The notes under the pieces: model-generated
Seen by the model: only the letters and a program-made list of their open reading frames with translations
Told to the model about the DNA's origin: nothing
Database searches by the model: none
Source of the DNA: an uncultured Acetobacteraceae bacterium
GTDB taxonomy: Bacteria > Pseudomonadota > Alphaproteobacteria > Acetobacterales > Acetobacteraceae
Assembly: GCA_937873205.1 (NCBI GenBank)
Contig: CALMVO010000108.1
Coordinates: forward strand, 1 to 63,216
Reading direction: 5' to 3'
Length of the DNA stretch: 63,216 bases
Shown: positions 18,774 to 27,895 of the stretch, piece by piece
Position numbering within the stretch: the stretch's first letter is position 1
Layout: each line of letters begins with the position of its first letter
Made by a program: the position numbers and the translations under genes

Positions 18774-19652
18774 CTAGGCCGGTCCCTCGAGCCGCCGCCG
18801 CCGCTCGGCGCGCAGCACCGCGCCGCGCTCCGGCCGATAGCCGGTGGCGACGACGTAGAGCTCGCTCGACTCCTTGCGGCTCGCCGGCGGCTTGGCGTGG
18901 CGCACACTGGCGAAGGCCCTCTTCATCGGCACCAGCATGTCCTGTTCCGACCCGCCCTGGAACACCTTGGCGACGAAGCTGCCGCCCTCCGCCAGGACCT
19001 CCATGGCGAAATCCAGCGCCAGCTCGGCCAGGCCAATGATGCGGATGTGGTCGGTGGCGGCGTGTCCGGTGGTGTTCGGCGCCATGTCCGACAGCACCAG
19101 GTCGGCCGGGCCGCCCAGCATCTCGCGAAGCCGCGCCGGCAATGCGGGATCGTCGAAATCGCCCACCACGATCTCGGCGCCGCGCACCGGATCGACCGGC
19201 AGCAGGTCGACGCCGACCACGCGGCCGGCACCCCGCTTGACCGCGACCTGAGCCCAGCCGCCGGGTGCCGCGCCGAGATCGATCACCCGCATGCCGGGCC
19301 GGATCAGGTGGAAGCGGTCGTCGAGCTCGATCAGCTTGAAGGCGGCGCGCGACCGCCATCCCTGCTTGCGCGCCGCCGCCACGTAGGGGTCGTTCAGCTG
19401 CCGCGCGAGCCAGTGCTGCTGCGCGCTGGTGCGGCCGCGTGCGGTGCGTAGCGACACCGACTTGGTCCGGCCGGTCTGGGCGGTGGCGGCATCGGTCTCG
19501 CCGTCGGCAGCACCGGGGCTGCCCTGGGCCGGCTGCCCCGGCTGCCGTCCGGGCACCGCCGGCCGACCCTTGCCCACGCCGGCCGGGCCGGTGCCGGAAC
19601 GACGCGCCGGGCCGCCCGCCGGTCGGCCGCCATCACGCCGCGTCACGGACAC
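18774..19652 (-). CDS. rlmE: 23S rRNA (uridine-2'-O-)-methyltransferase RlmE (RrmJ/FtsJ)
   Basis: This enzyme methylates the ribose of U2552 in the A-loop of 23S rRNA, a late step in 50S assembly. The 292-residue protein has the conserved core SRAAFKLIELDDRF (catalytic Lys), MRVIDLGAAPGGWAQVA (SAM site), LVLSDMAPNTTGHAATDH (catalytic Asp), FVAKVFQGG (Lys) and the final Glu region. An N-terminal extension of about 75 residues rich in Gly, Pro and Ala precedes the core, and its start is uncertain: GTG at 19652 is taken, with another GTG at 19646. Confidence 0.93.
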   Translation of the reverse strand: MSVTRRDGGRPAGGPARRSGTGPAGVGKGRPAVPGRQPGQPAQGSPGAADGETDAATAQTGRTKSVSLRTARGRTSAQQHWLARQLNDPYVAAARKQGWRSRAAFKLIELDDRFHLIRPGMRVIDLGAAPGGWAQVAVKRGAGRVVGVDLLPVDPVRGAEIVVGDFDDPALPARLREMLGGPADLVLSDMAPNTTGHAATDHIRIIGLAELALDFAMEVLAEGGSFVAKVFQGGSEQDMLVPMKRAFASVRHAKPPASRKESSELYVVATGYRPERGAVLRAERRRRLEGPA

Positions 19653-19958
19653 ACCGCCGCCGCGAGCATCGCATCACCGGCGGCGGCCGCTGGGCGGGAC
19701 CCGGCAGCGGCGTCGAGGCTCGAGTCAAGTCTCGCAACGGGAAGGGGGCGATCGCGCATCATGCGGATCACCATACCACTGCGAAGGCCCCGGTCCGCCA
19801 TCACCAACCATCCGGTCGACCCGGGCAGCGAAATCGCTTCGAAGACGGAACCGCGAGGCAGCACGAGGCGGCCTTCGGGCTGGACGCCATGCCATACGAT
19901 CGGTTGCCAGGTGGTCTTGGCGATGCTACATCCCCGCCGCATCCGATGTGATGCCGCT
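19653..19958. other. Gap between rlmE and tRNA-Gln; no supported gene
   Basis: A minus-strand open frame (19643-19942, 99 codons) overlaps the rlmE start, but its product resembles nothing I recognise and has no ribosome site, so I do not call it. The region probably contains the promoters of rlmE (leftward) and of the tRNA (rightward). Confidence 0.4.
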
Positions 19959-20032
19959 TGGGGGATAGTTTAGCGGTAGAACTTCCGACTCTGACTCGGA
20001 AAGCCTTGGTTCGAATCCAGGTCCCCCAGCCA
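19959..20032 (+). tRNA. tRNA-Gln (anticodon CUG)
   Basis: A full cloverleaf can be drawn. The acceptor arms TGGGGGA and TCCCCCA pair over seven positions, and the D-arm is GTTTAGCGGTAGAAC. The anticodon stem TCCGA/TCGGA carries the loop CTCTGAC with anticodon CTG. The T-arm loop is TTCGAAT, and CCA is encoded at the 3' end (20030-20032). The CUG anticodon reads CAG codons. It sits at the left edge of an accessory, pseudogene-rich stretch. Confidence 0.95.
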
Positions 20033-20588
20033 CATCAACCACATAGCCGCCGCATCGGGATTTCCGGCCGGTGGTTCATGACGTGGTCCATGCGGTCGGC
20101 ACTGGCGGCGCGTCTGCGCCGCAGAGACGGCATCTCCCGGTTCCGCCGCCACGTGCCGGACCTGCTGGAGGCTCGGCTCGGCTCCGGCCCACGGCCTGCC
20201 GATCCGGCTCATCCAGGCTTGCAGCAGAACCCGAGGTCATCGCCGTCACCAACAGGCCGTCGACCAGGCTCGACGATCAGCTCCATGCGCTCGGAGCCGA
20301 CCTCCGCGGCCTGATCCACTGGTCGGCGCTCGTATGGCGGGACGCACGGCATGCGATGAAGCAAGCGCCGGCGAGGATCGAGGATCAGCTTTCGCCCACA
20401 TCACGCTGAGGTCGGCGCCGACCAGCCCCACCGGGCCTGCCGCGCCTTCGGACCGGTGCGGCGATTTCCACCCGGACCGTCTTTCCTGTAAGGGCGGCCC
20501 ACATCGACGCCCTCGATGAAGATCTGGAAAATGCAATGCGGTCAGCACCAGCTTTGAGCCATCGCTCCACCACCGAGTGCTCGTCCAG
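20033..20588. other. Gene-free stretch after tRNA-Gln
   Basis: About 550 bp downstream of the tRNA hold no open frame with recognisable features on either strand. Short open frames here look like chance products of high GC. I could not find a second copy of the tRNA 3' end that would mark an integrated element. Confidence 0.4.
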
Positions 20589-21908
20589 ATGAGGGTCATC
20601 CTCGCCGGAACGCCCATGGTCGGCCACCTCAACCCTCTCCTATCGATCGGCAGGTTGCTGGTGGCCGACGGTCATGAGGTGATCGGCCATACCGCCAGCG
20701 CGTACCGGCACCGCTTCGAGGCAATCGGCGCGGCCTTCGAGCCCTTCGCGCCGGCGATCGATCAGGATCTCGGGGATCTGGACACCGTCTACCCGGAGCT
20801 CAAGGACCTCCCGCCCGGTCCGCAGAAGCTCGGCTTCCTGTTCATGCATGCCTTCATCGGGCGCCTGGTGCCGCAATATGCATCCCTGGCCTCGCTCCTG
20901 GCACGGTGTCCGGCCGACCTGGTTCTGACCGACAACCTGTTCCTCGGGACCTTTCCATTCCTGCTCGGCCCGCACGCCGAGCGGCCGGCGATCGTCCATC
21001 ATGGCGTCACTCCGCTCTTCAGCAGCCGCGACGACGGTGCGCCACAGGGACCGGGCCTGCCGCCGGCAACCGATGAAGAGACCATCCGGCACTACGCGCT
21101 GATCAAGGCGGCGGTCGACCAGGCGTTCTTCCGACCGATCCAGGCCGAGTTCGACCGCGCCCTGGCGGCGGTCGGACGTGGACCGCTCGCCGCGCCGATG
21201 AACGACGCCAGCATCATGCTGCCCGACCTGTTTCTCCAGCCGACCGTCGCGGGCTTCGAGTTTCCCAGGCGCCATGCGCCGGCGCCGCTCCGATTCATCG
21301 GCGCGTTGCCGCTGCCGGCCGCGGACATACCCCGTCCGCACTGGGCCGCGGACGTGGCGAAAGCGGAGAAGGTCGTGCTGGTCACCCAGGGCACCTTGGC
21401 GAACCATGACCTGGGCGAAGTCATCGCGCCGACGCTCGCCGCCCTGGCAGGCCGGAGCGATGTGCTGGTGCTGGCCACGACCGGAGGCCGGTCGCCGGAC
21501 GCAATCCCGGGACCGATCCCGGCCAATGCGCGTGTCGCGGAGTTCCTCCCTTATGACTGGCTGATGCCGCAGGTCGACCTCGTGGTGACCAACGGTGGTT
21601 ACGGCACCGTCAACCACGCGCTCAGCCACGGCGTGCCGGTCGTCGTCGTCGGGATCAACGAGGACAAGGCCGAAGTCGGAGCACGCGTCGCCTGGACCGG
21701 CGTCGGCCTCGCCGTGCAGGCCGAAACGCCGGAGCCGGGCCTCTTGAGGGAGGCCGTCGATCGCGTCCTCGACGAGACACGTTTTCGCGTGGCCGCTGAA
21801 GCGCTGTCCGCTCAGTATACCGAGGCGGACAGCGAACGGACCGTCCTGCAGCTTCTGAAGCGCGCCGCCGCCGACCATTCCGCCGGCCGTTCGCCCCCGC
21901 CGACGTGA
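20589..21908 (+). CDS. Glycosyltransferase, GT1/UGT superfamily (MGT-like)
   Basis: This 439-residue GT-B enzyme is predicted to transfer a sugar from a nucleotide-sugar to a small lipophilic acceptor. It opens with MRVILAGTPMVGHLNPLLSIG, the N-terminal acceptor-domain loop with the catalytic His of GT1 enzymes (GHLNP). The C-terminal domain has VVLVTQGTLANHDLGEVIAP, VAEFLPYDWLMPQVDLVVTNGGYGTVNHAL and PVVVVGINEDKAEVGARVAW, together forming the nucleotide-sugar site. It resembles macrolide, flavonoid or glycolipid UGTs; the acceptor is unknown. ATG at 20589 is chosen over GTG at 20577. It is followed 125 bp later by a catalase-like gene. Confidence 0.85.
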   Translation: MRVILAGTPMVGHLNPLLSIGRLLVADGHEVIGHTASAYRHRFEAIGAAFEPFAPAIDQDLGDLDTVYPELKDLPPGPQKLGFLFMHAFIGRLVPQYASLASLLARCPADLVLTDNLFLGTFPFLLGPHAERPAIVHHGVTPLFSSRDDGAPQGPGLPPATDEETIRHYALIKAAVDQAFFRPIQAEFDRALAAVGRGPLAAPMNDASIMLPDLFLQPTVAGFEFPRRHAPAPLRFIGALPLPAADIPRPHWAADVAKAEKVVLVTQGTLANHDLGEVIAPTLAALAGRSDVLVLATTGGRSPDAIPGPIPANARVAEFLPYDWLMPQVDLVVTNGGYGTVNHALSHGVPVVVVGINEDKAEVGARVAWTGVGLAVQAETPEPGLLREAVDRVLDETRFRVAAEALSAQYTEADSERTVLQLLKRAAADHSAGRSPPPT

Positions 21909-22033
21909 ACGCACGACGCGCCGCCGCCGCCTCGCTTCGAGCGCGATCCGGGGCGATGCGCCATCGGCTGGCTGCGACAACCGACACGGATGACTTGCGT
22001 TCGGTTCAGACCGCCAAAGCCGGAGGAGGAACC

Positions 22034-23128
22034 ATGACCGACGGTCCCGATTACGTTCGTTACGCCGATGACCTGGAGACGCCGATGGCGGACGAGGGCA
22101 AGGTCATCGAGGGCATCATCGCGTCGATGACCCACGAGAGCCAGATCGTCGCGAAACGGGATGGTCAGACGGTGCGGGCCTCCCACGCCAAGAGCACCGG
22201 GCTGGTGAAGGGCACGCTCAGCGTGCTGCCGGGCCTGACTAGCCCGTATGCCCAAGGCCTGTTCGCCGCGGTGCGCGATCATCCCGTCCTGGTGCGCTTC
22301 GCGCAGGGTCCGGGCGAAAGGTTGGCCGATAGCGTCTCTACCCATCGTGGCGTCGGCATCAAGGTGCTCGACGTCGACGGGCCCAGGCTGCCCGGCCACG
22401 ACGACACCACGCAGGATTTCGTATTCGCCACCGGCGCCGCATTCGCGCAGTCCAATGCCGCGACCTTCCTCACCGCGATCAAGGGCATCGAGAAGAACAC
22501 CGGCAAGCCGCAGGTCGTGAAGCAGGCCGTCTCGACCGCGTCGCGCGCGATCAACGCCGTCTACAACGCGTTGGGCAGCGACAGCCCGACCTTCGGGTTC
22601 TTTGGCCACACCAAGCGCAACCCGCTCGCCGACGCCTATTTCAGCCAGGCCGCCCTCCGCCACGGCGACTACGTGGCCAAGATCGGCCTGTTCCCAGTCT
22701 CGCCCGAACTGCTGGCGATCGTGGATCAGACCCTCGACACCGGCGCCGACGACGACGCCTTCCGCCATGCGGTGGTGGATCACCTGCGCGGTCACGGCGC
22801 CCGGTTCGAGCTGCGGGTGCAGCTCTGCACGGACACGGACGCCATGCCGATCGAGGATGCCTCCGTGCCATGGCCCGAGGACCAAAGCCCCTATGTGCCC
22901 GTGGCCGTGATCGCGGTGCCGTCGCAGGACGCCTACAGCCCGGCGCGTCAAGCCTACTTCGACGAGGTGCTGTCGTTCCAACCGGCGCATTCCCTGGCGG
23001 CTCACCGGCCGCTCGGCTCCCTGATGCGCGCCCGGCTGCAGACCTACGGGGCGCTCTCGGCCTATCGCCACGCCCAGAACGGCAAGCGCCAGATGGAACC
23101 CCCGGCGATCGACCAGGTGCCGGACTAG
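22034..23128 (+). CDS. Catalase-family (SrpA-like) heme protein
   Basis: This 364-residue protein belongs to the small-subunit catalase-like superfamily. It keeps a distal histidine in a catalase-like context (TVRASHAKSTGLVKG), the FAQGPGERLADSVSTHRGVGIKVLDVDG block and a C-terminal R-x-x-x-Y motif (RLQTY) for the proximal heme ligand tyrosine. It is shorter than true monofunctional catalases (about 480 or more), as expected for this subfamily, some members of which act as peroxidases. ATG at 22034 follows an excellent GGAGGAGG ribosome site. No signal peptide is seen. Confidence 0.85.
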   Translation: MTDGPDYVRYADDLETPMADEGKVIEGIIASMTHESQIVAKRDGQTVRASHAKSTGLVKGTLSVLPGLTSPYAQGLFAAVRDHPVLVRFAQGPGERLADSVSTHRGVGIKVLDVDGPRLPGHDDTTQDFVFATGAAFAQSNAATFLTAIKGIEKNTGKPQVVKQAVSTASRAINAVYNALGSDSPTFGFFGHTKRNPLADAYFSQAALRHGDYVAKIGLFPVSPELLAIVDQTLDTGADDDAFRHAVVDHLRGHGARFELRVQLCTDTDAMPIEDASVPWPEDQSPYVPVAVIAVPSQDAYSPARQAYFDEVLSFQPAHSLAAHRPLGSLMRARLQTYGALSAYRHAQNGKRQMEPPAIDQVPD

Positions 23129-23596
23129 GTCCAGATGTGAGCGGTGAGCTTGTTGCTCCCGAGGTCGACGCAGACATCCTTCATCGGACTCAGCTCGGAC
23201 GCTGAGGACGGAGGATGGATCGGGACGATGTCGTCCAAGACATCGTCCGACCCGTCCGCGTAGCTTGCGCCCTGCTTGGCGGTGCGCGATGCGCCCACAG
23301 GGTTCGACAACGCGCCGGCACGCCACGTTTTGGTCGGCTCGTTGCCGCCAGCCGTCGGATCCGTAGTGGTAGCCGTCGGCGTGCTCGGCCAGGCATGTCT
23401 TTACATAGCCAAGTCGCCTGGGTCCGCAGCCGGCCCGATGGCCCCTACGGAGCGACCTCCCTCGCGGGTGGCGTCGCGCAGCCGCATCCACCTCCGTTTC
23501 GATGATCGCCGACAGGACCGGTGAGGCTCGGCCTGATGCTGGTTTCGGTTCGCGTCCTGACCGAACGGCCCGAAACTCACTCCGGCGGAGCGACGT
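23129..23596. other. Non-coding stretch with a strong inverted repeat
   Basis: No gene is supported. A perfect 10-bp inverted repeat, GGACGATGTC-GTCCAA-GACATCGTCC, lies at 23223-23248, about 95 bp after the catalase-like gene. It could be a terminator hairpin (no T-run follows) or a protein-binding site. Confidence 0.5.
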
Positions 23597-24541
23597 ATGA
23601 CGGACATGCATCAATCCGACATGGCGCCCACATCAGCGCGCCTGATCGGCAGCAGGCCAACGTTCCGCCCGGACCCGGACTTACTCGGCTTCGAGCATCG
23701 CGTCGCGACCGTCCAGGGCGTCCGCCCGCACTACGTCACTGGCGGAAAGGAGGACGGTGAAGCGGTCGTCGTGCTGGCCGGGTTTTCCGAGAGCTGGTTC
23801 GCCTGGCGCAAGGTGATCCCGCTTCTCGCCCCGACCTACCGAATCATCGCGCCGGTTCTGCCGGGCCAAAGCGATTCTGACCGACCGCAGAGCGGCTACG
23901 ACACCCAGACCCTTGCGGCGATGGTCCAAGGCCTGCTGCGGCAGCTGGGCCTTACCTGGTACTGCGTGGCCGCTCACGACGTCGGCGCCTGCGTCGCCTA
24001 TCCCTATGCGGCATTGTTCGGCGGCGAAGTGCGACGGCTGGCGCTGATGGATGCGGGCATCCCGGGCATCACCCTGCCGGACGCCCTGCCGACGGCGCCG
24101 GACAGGGCATGGCGCACCTGGCACTTCGCGTTTCACGGTCTGTCCGACCCGCCGGAAATGCTGATCAGCGGGCGGGAACGCCAGTACCTGGACTGGTTCC
24201 TGCGCCGGAAGACGGCGAACCCGGGCGCGTTCTCCGACGACGACATCACGGAGTACCTGCGCATTTTCGAAGGATGACGGCCTGCACGCCGGCTTGGCCT
24301 ATGACCGCGCCGCCTCCCTATCTGCGCAGCAGAACCGGGAATTGGCCGCTCGGGCAAGCTCGCAATGCCGGTCCTGGCGCTGGGCGCCGACCAGGGCTCC
24401 ATCGCAGACATGGCGGCTACGCTCAGGGCCTATGCCGAAGACGTGCGCGGCGGTGTCGTAGCCAACTGCGGCCATTTCATTCCAGAGGAGCAACCCGAAG
24501 TGGCGGCGCCGGAGTTGATCGCCTTCCTCGGTGAGATCTGA
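23597..24541 (+). pseudogene. Frameshifted alpha/beta hydrolase (epoxide-hydrolase type)
   Basis: The first 226 codons encode a hydrolase N-terminal part: VVVLAGFSESWFAWRKVIP, APVLPGQSDSDRP, the nucleophile elbow AAHDVGACVAYPYA (Asp nucleophile) and RRLALMDAGIPG. The frame stops at 24277. The C-terminal part continues in another frame after about 24340: MPVLALGADQGS, then VVANCGHFIPEEQPE with the catalytic histidine, ending at TGA 24539-24541. Together they make a normal-length hydrolase of about 310 residues, so at least one frameshift has split it. It is related to the intact hydrolase at 28384. Confidence 0.8.
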
Positions 24542-24635
24542 GACGAGGGTCCTCACGGATGCTATTCCGTATTGGCCAGGATCGTGCGGGGCGCTTTCCG
24601 CGGTCCCGCCCGCAACAGCGTGATGGAGGTTGAGC

Positions 24636-24848
24636 ATGGAACTCAAGCAGTTCAACGTGACCGTACGGTGCTTCGACCCGACCGGACGTTTTGCCGACGG
24701 TAAGGACGTCGTGCTGCCCGTGGACAGCCCCGACGAGGAGCATGCGGTCTCTGCCGCGATGTCGAACGCCGTGGCCTTCACGCGCAAGACGGAGGGCAGC
24801 GGCGTGCTCCCCGTCGCTTTCGCGTGCATCGCCGTGGCTGGCCGCTGA
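24636..24848 (+). CDS. Small hypothetical protein
   Basis: The product is a 70-residue protein, MELKQFNVTVRCFDPTGRFADG..., with an alternating beta-type start and no signal peptide or membrane segment. ATG at 24636 is preceded by a well-placed GGAGG, which is the main support for calling it. It lies 95 bp after the broken hydrolase. I do not recognise the family; a role cannot be given. Confidence 0.55.
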   Translation: MELKQFNVTVRCFDPTGRFADGKDVVLPVDSPDEEHAVSAAMSNAVAFTRKTEGSGVLPVAFACIAVAGR

Positions 24849-25055
24849 GCCAGACTGCCGCACCCTGATCGGACGGGCGCGGGCCAATCGGGCGCGGTTC
24901 GGCTCTGCCGCCTGAGGCGTTGGTCAAGATTGGCGGTAACCTCGCGGATGCGAGCGGCTCGCAAGCGCGCGTGTAGCCGCACGAGCACCCGGAACCCCGT
25001 CTTTCCCAGGAGACGACGTTCGACCATCTATGACACGACGACCATCCCCGAGCGA

Positions 25056-25991
25056 ATGACGTGCGGAACCAAAGATCCCGAGATCGCCGAGCGATTGGAG
25101 ACCGGCCCGGTGCTGGGCGCGCATACGCCGATCCACGTCCAGCGCCGCGAACGCGACGCCTTCATCGACGCTGACCCAACCTCCGGTCGGCCGCATCGAG
25201 CATCTCCGGCTGAAGGGCCCGCACGGCAGGGTGATGGTCCGCGTCTACCACCCGTCCGGAGCCGCTGCCGAGCCATCCGGCGCGTTGATCTATCTGCACG
25301 GCGGCGGCTTCGTGGTCGGCTTCCTCGACCAGTTCGAAACGGCGATGCGCCGCCTGTGCGAAGGCGCCGGCATGCAGGTCCATGCGGTCGACTACAAGCT
25401 GGCCCCCGGGTGGCAGTGGCCGGTGCAGATGGAGGAAGGCGAGTTCGTGGTCCGCTGACTCCACGCCGATGCGGCCTTGCGGGGCGTCGATCCGGACCGC
25501 ATCGCGCTTGGCGGCGACTCCGCTGGCGGCAACATGACCTGCACCATCTCGCTGAAGCTGCGCAGCAAGGGTGGCCCGCGGCTCGCCCTTCAGATGCCGC
25601 TCTACCCCGAGGCGGCGATGCCGTTCGAGACGCCGGCCGGCGTGGAGAACAGGACCGGCGGCTATGTCGACACCGCCGGCATGCTGCTGTTTCTCTGGAG
25701 CCTGCTGCCGCAGGGCACGGACTATACGCGAGCCCATGTGACCCGATGAACGCTGCGAGCCACGCCGACCTCCCGCCGGCACTGCTGGTGACCTGCGGCT
25801 TCGACATGCTGCGCGACGTCGGCCATGCCTATGCCCGGAAGCTGGCTGCCACGGGTAACGACTTGACCGATGTCCACCATCCGGACCTGCCGCACGGCAT
25901 CGTCGAGATGACCATGCACTCCCAAGCCTGCCTGGAGGCGACCGGGTCCATCGCGACCCTATTGGGCGAACGGCTGGCAGCACGCTCGTAG
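25056..25991 (+). pseudogene. Broken HSL-family esterase (alpha/beta hydrolase-3)
   Basis: Fragments of a hormone-sensitive-lipase-type esterase lie in sequence. The N-terminus (25056 on) is in one frame. After a shift near 25190, PSGALIYLHGGGFVVGF (HGGG oxyanion motif) and VDYKLAPG follow. An in-frame TGA at 25456 probably replaces a Trp codon. The frame then resumes with GVDPDRIALGGDSAGGNMT (GDSAG nucleophile). A further frameshift near 25745 precedes LPPALLVTCGFDMLRDVG and the histidine segment DLPHGIVEM. The final TAG (25989-25991) joins a family A repeat. Two frameshifts plus a nonsense codon make activity very unlikely. Confidence 0.85.
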
Positions 25992-26050
25992 AGCCTATCG
26001 TTTCGACGAGCATCCGCTCGAACGGTCCCGTTCGCTCGGATGATGCTCTC
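25989..26050. repeat. Family A repeat, divergent single-hairpin copy
   Basis: The arms GAGCATCCGCTCGAACGG and CGTTCGCTCGGATGATGCTC form one hairpin similar to hairpin 1 of the full repeats, but with several changed bases. It begins with the TAG stop of the broken esterase (TAGAGC instead of CTAGAGC) and ends about 110 bp before the next gene. Confidence 0.7.
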
Positions 26051-26162
26051 GAAGCCAGCGAGGCGCGACGAAATCCGCATCGTTGCGCGAGCGATGTCGA
26101 ACTCCGGACGTCCTCGCCTCGTCAATCCTTCAAGCGATCAACTCTCAGACCGGAACCCAAGC

Positions 26163-26741
26163 ATGCGATTGCCTCCGTTGGCGCCCGGCGCCATGACGTC
26201 CGACCAGCAAGCACTGCACGATGCCATGTCGCCGGTCATCGCCGAGCACTTGAAGGGTTTCGTGTCCAAGCGCAGCGACGGCGCGCTCGTCGGGCCGTTT
26301 CCACCGATGTTGCACTTCCTCCAGTTTGGGCAGCCGGCCTGGGAATACACCCGCGCATTGATCGAGCAGGCAAAGCTGCCGAAGCCCGCGCGGGAGGTGG
26401 CGATCCTCGTCGTGGGAGCCTGCTTCAATTCGCGCTACGAGCTCTATGCCCACGAGCACGTCGCCGAGGGCACCGGGCTGTCGCCCAGCAAGATCGCGAC
26501 GATTGCCGCCGGGCAGCGCCCGGCCGACCTGAATGCGGAGGAGGCGGTCGCCTACGATGTCGCCGCCACATTGGCGGGCGGCAAGCAGCTGGCCGGATCC
26601 ACCTACCAGGCGGCGGTCGATGCCTTTGGCCGCGATGGCGTGGGCGAGCTTGTCTACCTGATCGGCGGCTACTGCCTGGTGTCGGTGCTGCTGAACGCCT
26701 TCGACATGTCGGTGCCCGGCAGCGAGGAGGGACTCGGCTGA
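26163..26741 (+). CDS. Carboxymuconolactone decarboxylase-family protein
   Basis: This 192-residue protein is of the CMD/AhpD-like helical fold. The core is PAREVAILVVGACFNSRYELYAHEHVAEGTGLSPSKIATIAAG, matching the CMD pattern with one cysteine and the downstream E..H pair; the second Cys of AhpD-type CxxC is absent, so a thiol peroxidase partner role is unlikely. The first ATG with a normal CMD N-terminus is 26163; the longer open frame upstream runs through the repeat. Its TGA overlaps the ATG of the following broken cupin gene. The substrate is unknown. Confidence 0.8.
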   Translation: MRLPPLAPGAMTSDQQALHDAMSPVIAEHLKGFVSKRSDGALVGPFPPMLHFLQFGQPAWEYTRALIEQAKLPKPAREVAILVVGACFNSRYELYAHEHVAEGTGLSPSKIATIAAGQRPADLNAEEAVAYDVAATLAGGKQLAGSTYQAAVDAFGRDGVGELVYLIGGYCLVSVLLNAFDMSVPGSEEGLG

Positions 26742-27406
26742 TGGCGGACGAGGCGGCGGTGCAACCGAACGAGGAGGCCGCGAATCACCGCGCGGCCGTG
26801 GCGCCCAAGGGTCAGGACACCGGCGGGTAGCCCACCGCCGCAACCCCGGACCAGGCGGCTCGTCAGGGCGGCGGCGGGGCTGACCCCGAGCACCCGCATC
26901 TGTTCCATCTGGCCGGCGCGGCCGGCAGCGACGACGCGGGCGGCAGCCTGCAGGGTGCCATCGCCGCGAACTGGAGCATCCTCGACGGCCAGCAGGGCTC
27001 GATCTACCTGGCGCGCCTGAAGCCCGGCGGCATCCGAGTGCCTGGGAGCTGAACTTCGTCATCTCCGGCGCCGTGCGCTGGAGCCTGATCGGACGAACGG
27101 CACCCACGACGCCTTACGGGCGCCGCCGGCGACCTGGTGTTCGCGCCGCAGGGCCCCTTCCACTACTTCGAAAACGCCAGCGGGACGGAGGATCGGGTGG
27201 TGCTGATCGCCTTCAACGCCAGCAGCTCGGAGCCGGAAGACGATATCGGCATTGCCGCATCGATGGGCGCACTGCCGACCGACGTGCTCGCCGCGGTGTT
27301 CGGCCCGGTCTTCGGCGCCGCGCCCGATCTGTTCGAGAATCTGCCCCGCGCCACCGAGCGCGTCGTGATCGCCCGCAAGCCGGGCTACGAGGACGGCAGG
27401 CCATAA
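26741..27406 (+). pseudogene. Broken cupin-domain protein
   Basis: The start codon overlaps the stop of the CMD gene (TGATG). The frame hits TAG at about 26828. A cupin then appears as HPHLFHLAGAAGS... SIYLARLKPGGIR, interrupted by a frameshift at about 27045, continued by WELNFVISGAVRW, and by another shift before GDLVFAPQGPFHYFENAS...VVLIAFNA. The C-terminal 89 codons (27137-27406) are intact and end ARKPGYEDGRP. Pattern and order fit an oxalate-decarboxylase-like cupin. Several disruptions make it a relic. Confidence 0.78.
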
Positions 27407-27895
27407 TGGATCCGACGGCGCCGTCCCGTCAGGACGGCAGGGTAGCGGTCGGCATGGGCGCCGCTCGCGCATCGGTGGGACGGTGGGCCCGCGGCGAGCG
27501 ATAGCGGAAGTCCTGTATGAAATCCTGCGTTGGCTCGTCACCTAGAGGATGATCCGAACGCTTAGGCTCACGGATCATCCTCTAGCTTGTTGTTTTGACG
27601 AGCATCTTTATCCGATCGAACGAGTCCGTTCGATCGGATGATGCTCTAGCGCGACGTCCTAACCCGATGGCTGTCGATCCCGCCCGGCACGTTGGCGAGC
27701 CGTTGGGTTGCGGCGCAGGAAAGTCGTCCAGAGCGGTCGGATCACCCATCGCAGGCCATGCTCGTCGGCCTGCAACCGCGAACGTCCGTGCCGCCCTCGG
27801 CGATCGTCGCCCTCGTCTGCCGGATGCTCCGGTTGCGACGCGCGACCGCACGAACGCCCCGCCGCCAGGCGTGGGCTCCTTCCCGAAAGAGGCGT
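27407..27895. other. Non-coding stretch containing a family A repeat
   Basis: Apart from the repeat at 27542-27649 I see no gene. Open frames crossing the repeat encode peptides such as IFIRSNESVRSDDAL, which also appear at the other repeat loci and are by-products of the repeat sequence. Confidence 0.5.
27542..27649. repeat. Family A repeat, full two-hairpin copy
   Basis: Hairpin 2 is a perfect 15-bp inverted repeat (CTAGAGGATGATCCG with CGGATCATCCTCTAG, 14-base loop). A spacer CTTGTTGTTTTGAC follows, and then hairpin 1 with arms around TATCCGATCGAACG and CGTTCGATCGGAT. CTAG occurs at both outer ends and between the hairpins. The orientation is opposite to the copies at 45327-45539. It is about 245 bp from the nearest gene end. 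Confidence 0.9.

Noticed and set aside
16601-19039. Plus-strand open frame of 812 codons opposite the GH63 gene
   Set aside because: It is the antisense mirror of a well-supported gene, with no family-like motif and no ribosome site.
19643-19942. Minus-strand 99-codon frame upstream of rlmE
   Set aside because: It overlaps the rlmE start, has no recognisable family, and has no ribosome site.
27542-27649. Repeats as a possible CRISPR array
   Set aside because: Units are two-hairpin palindromes of about 105 bp without regular spacers; only one to two copies per site and no cas genes.
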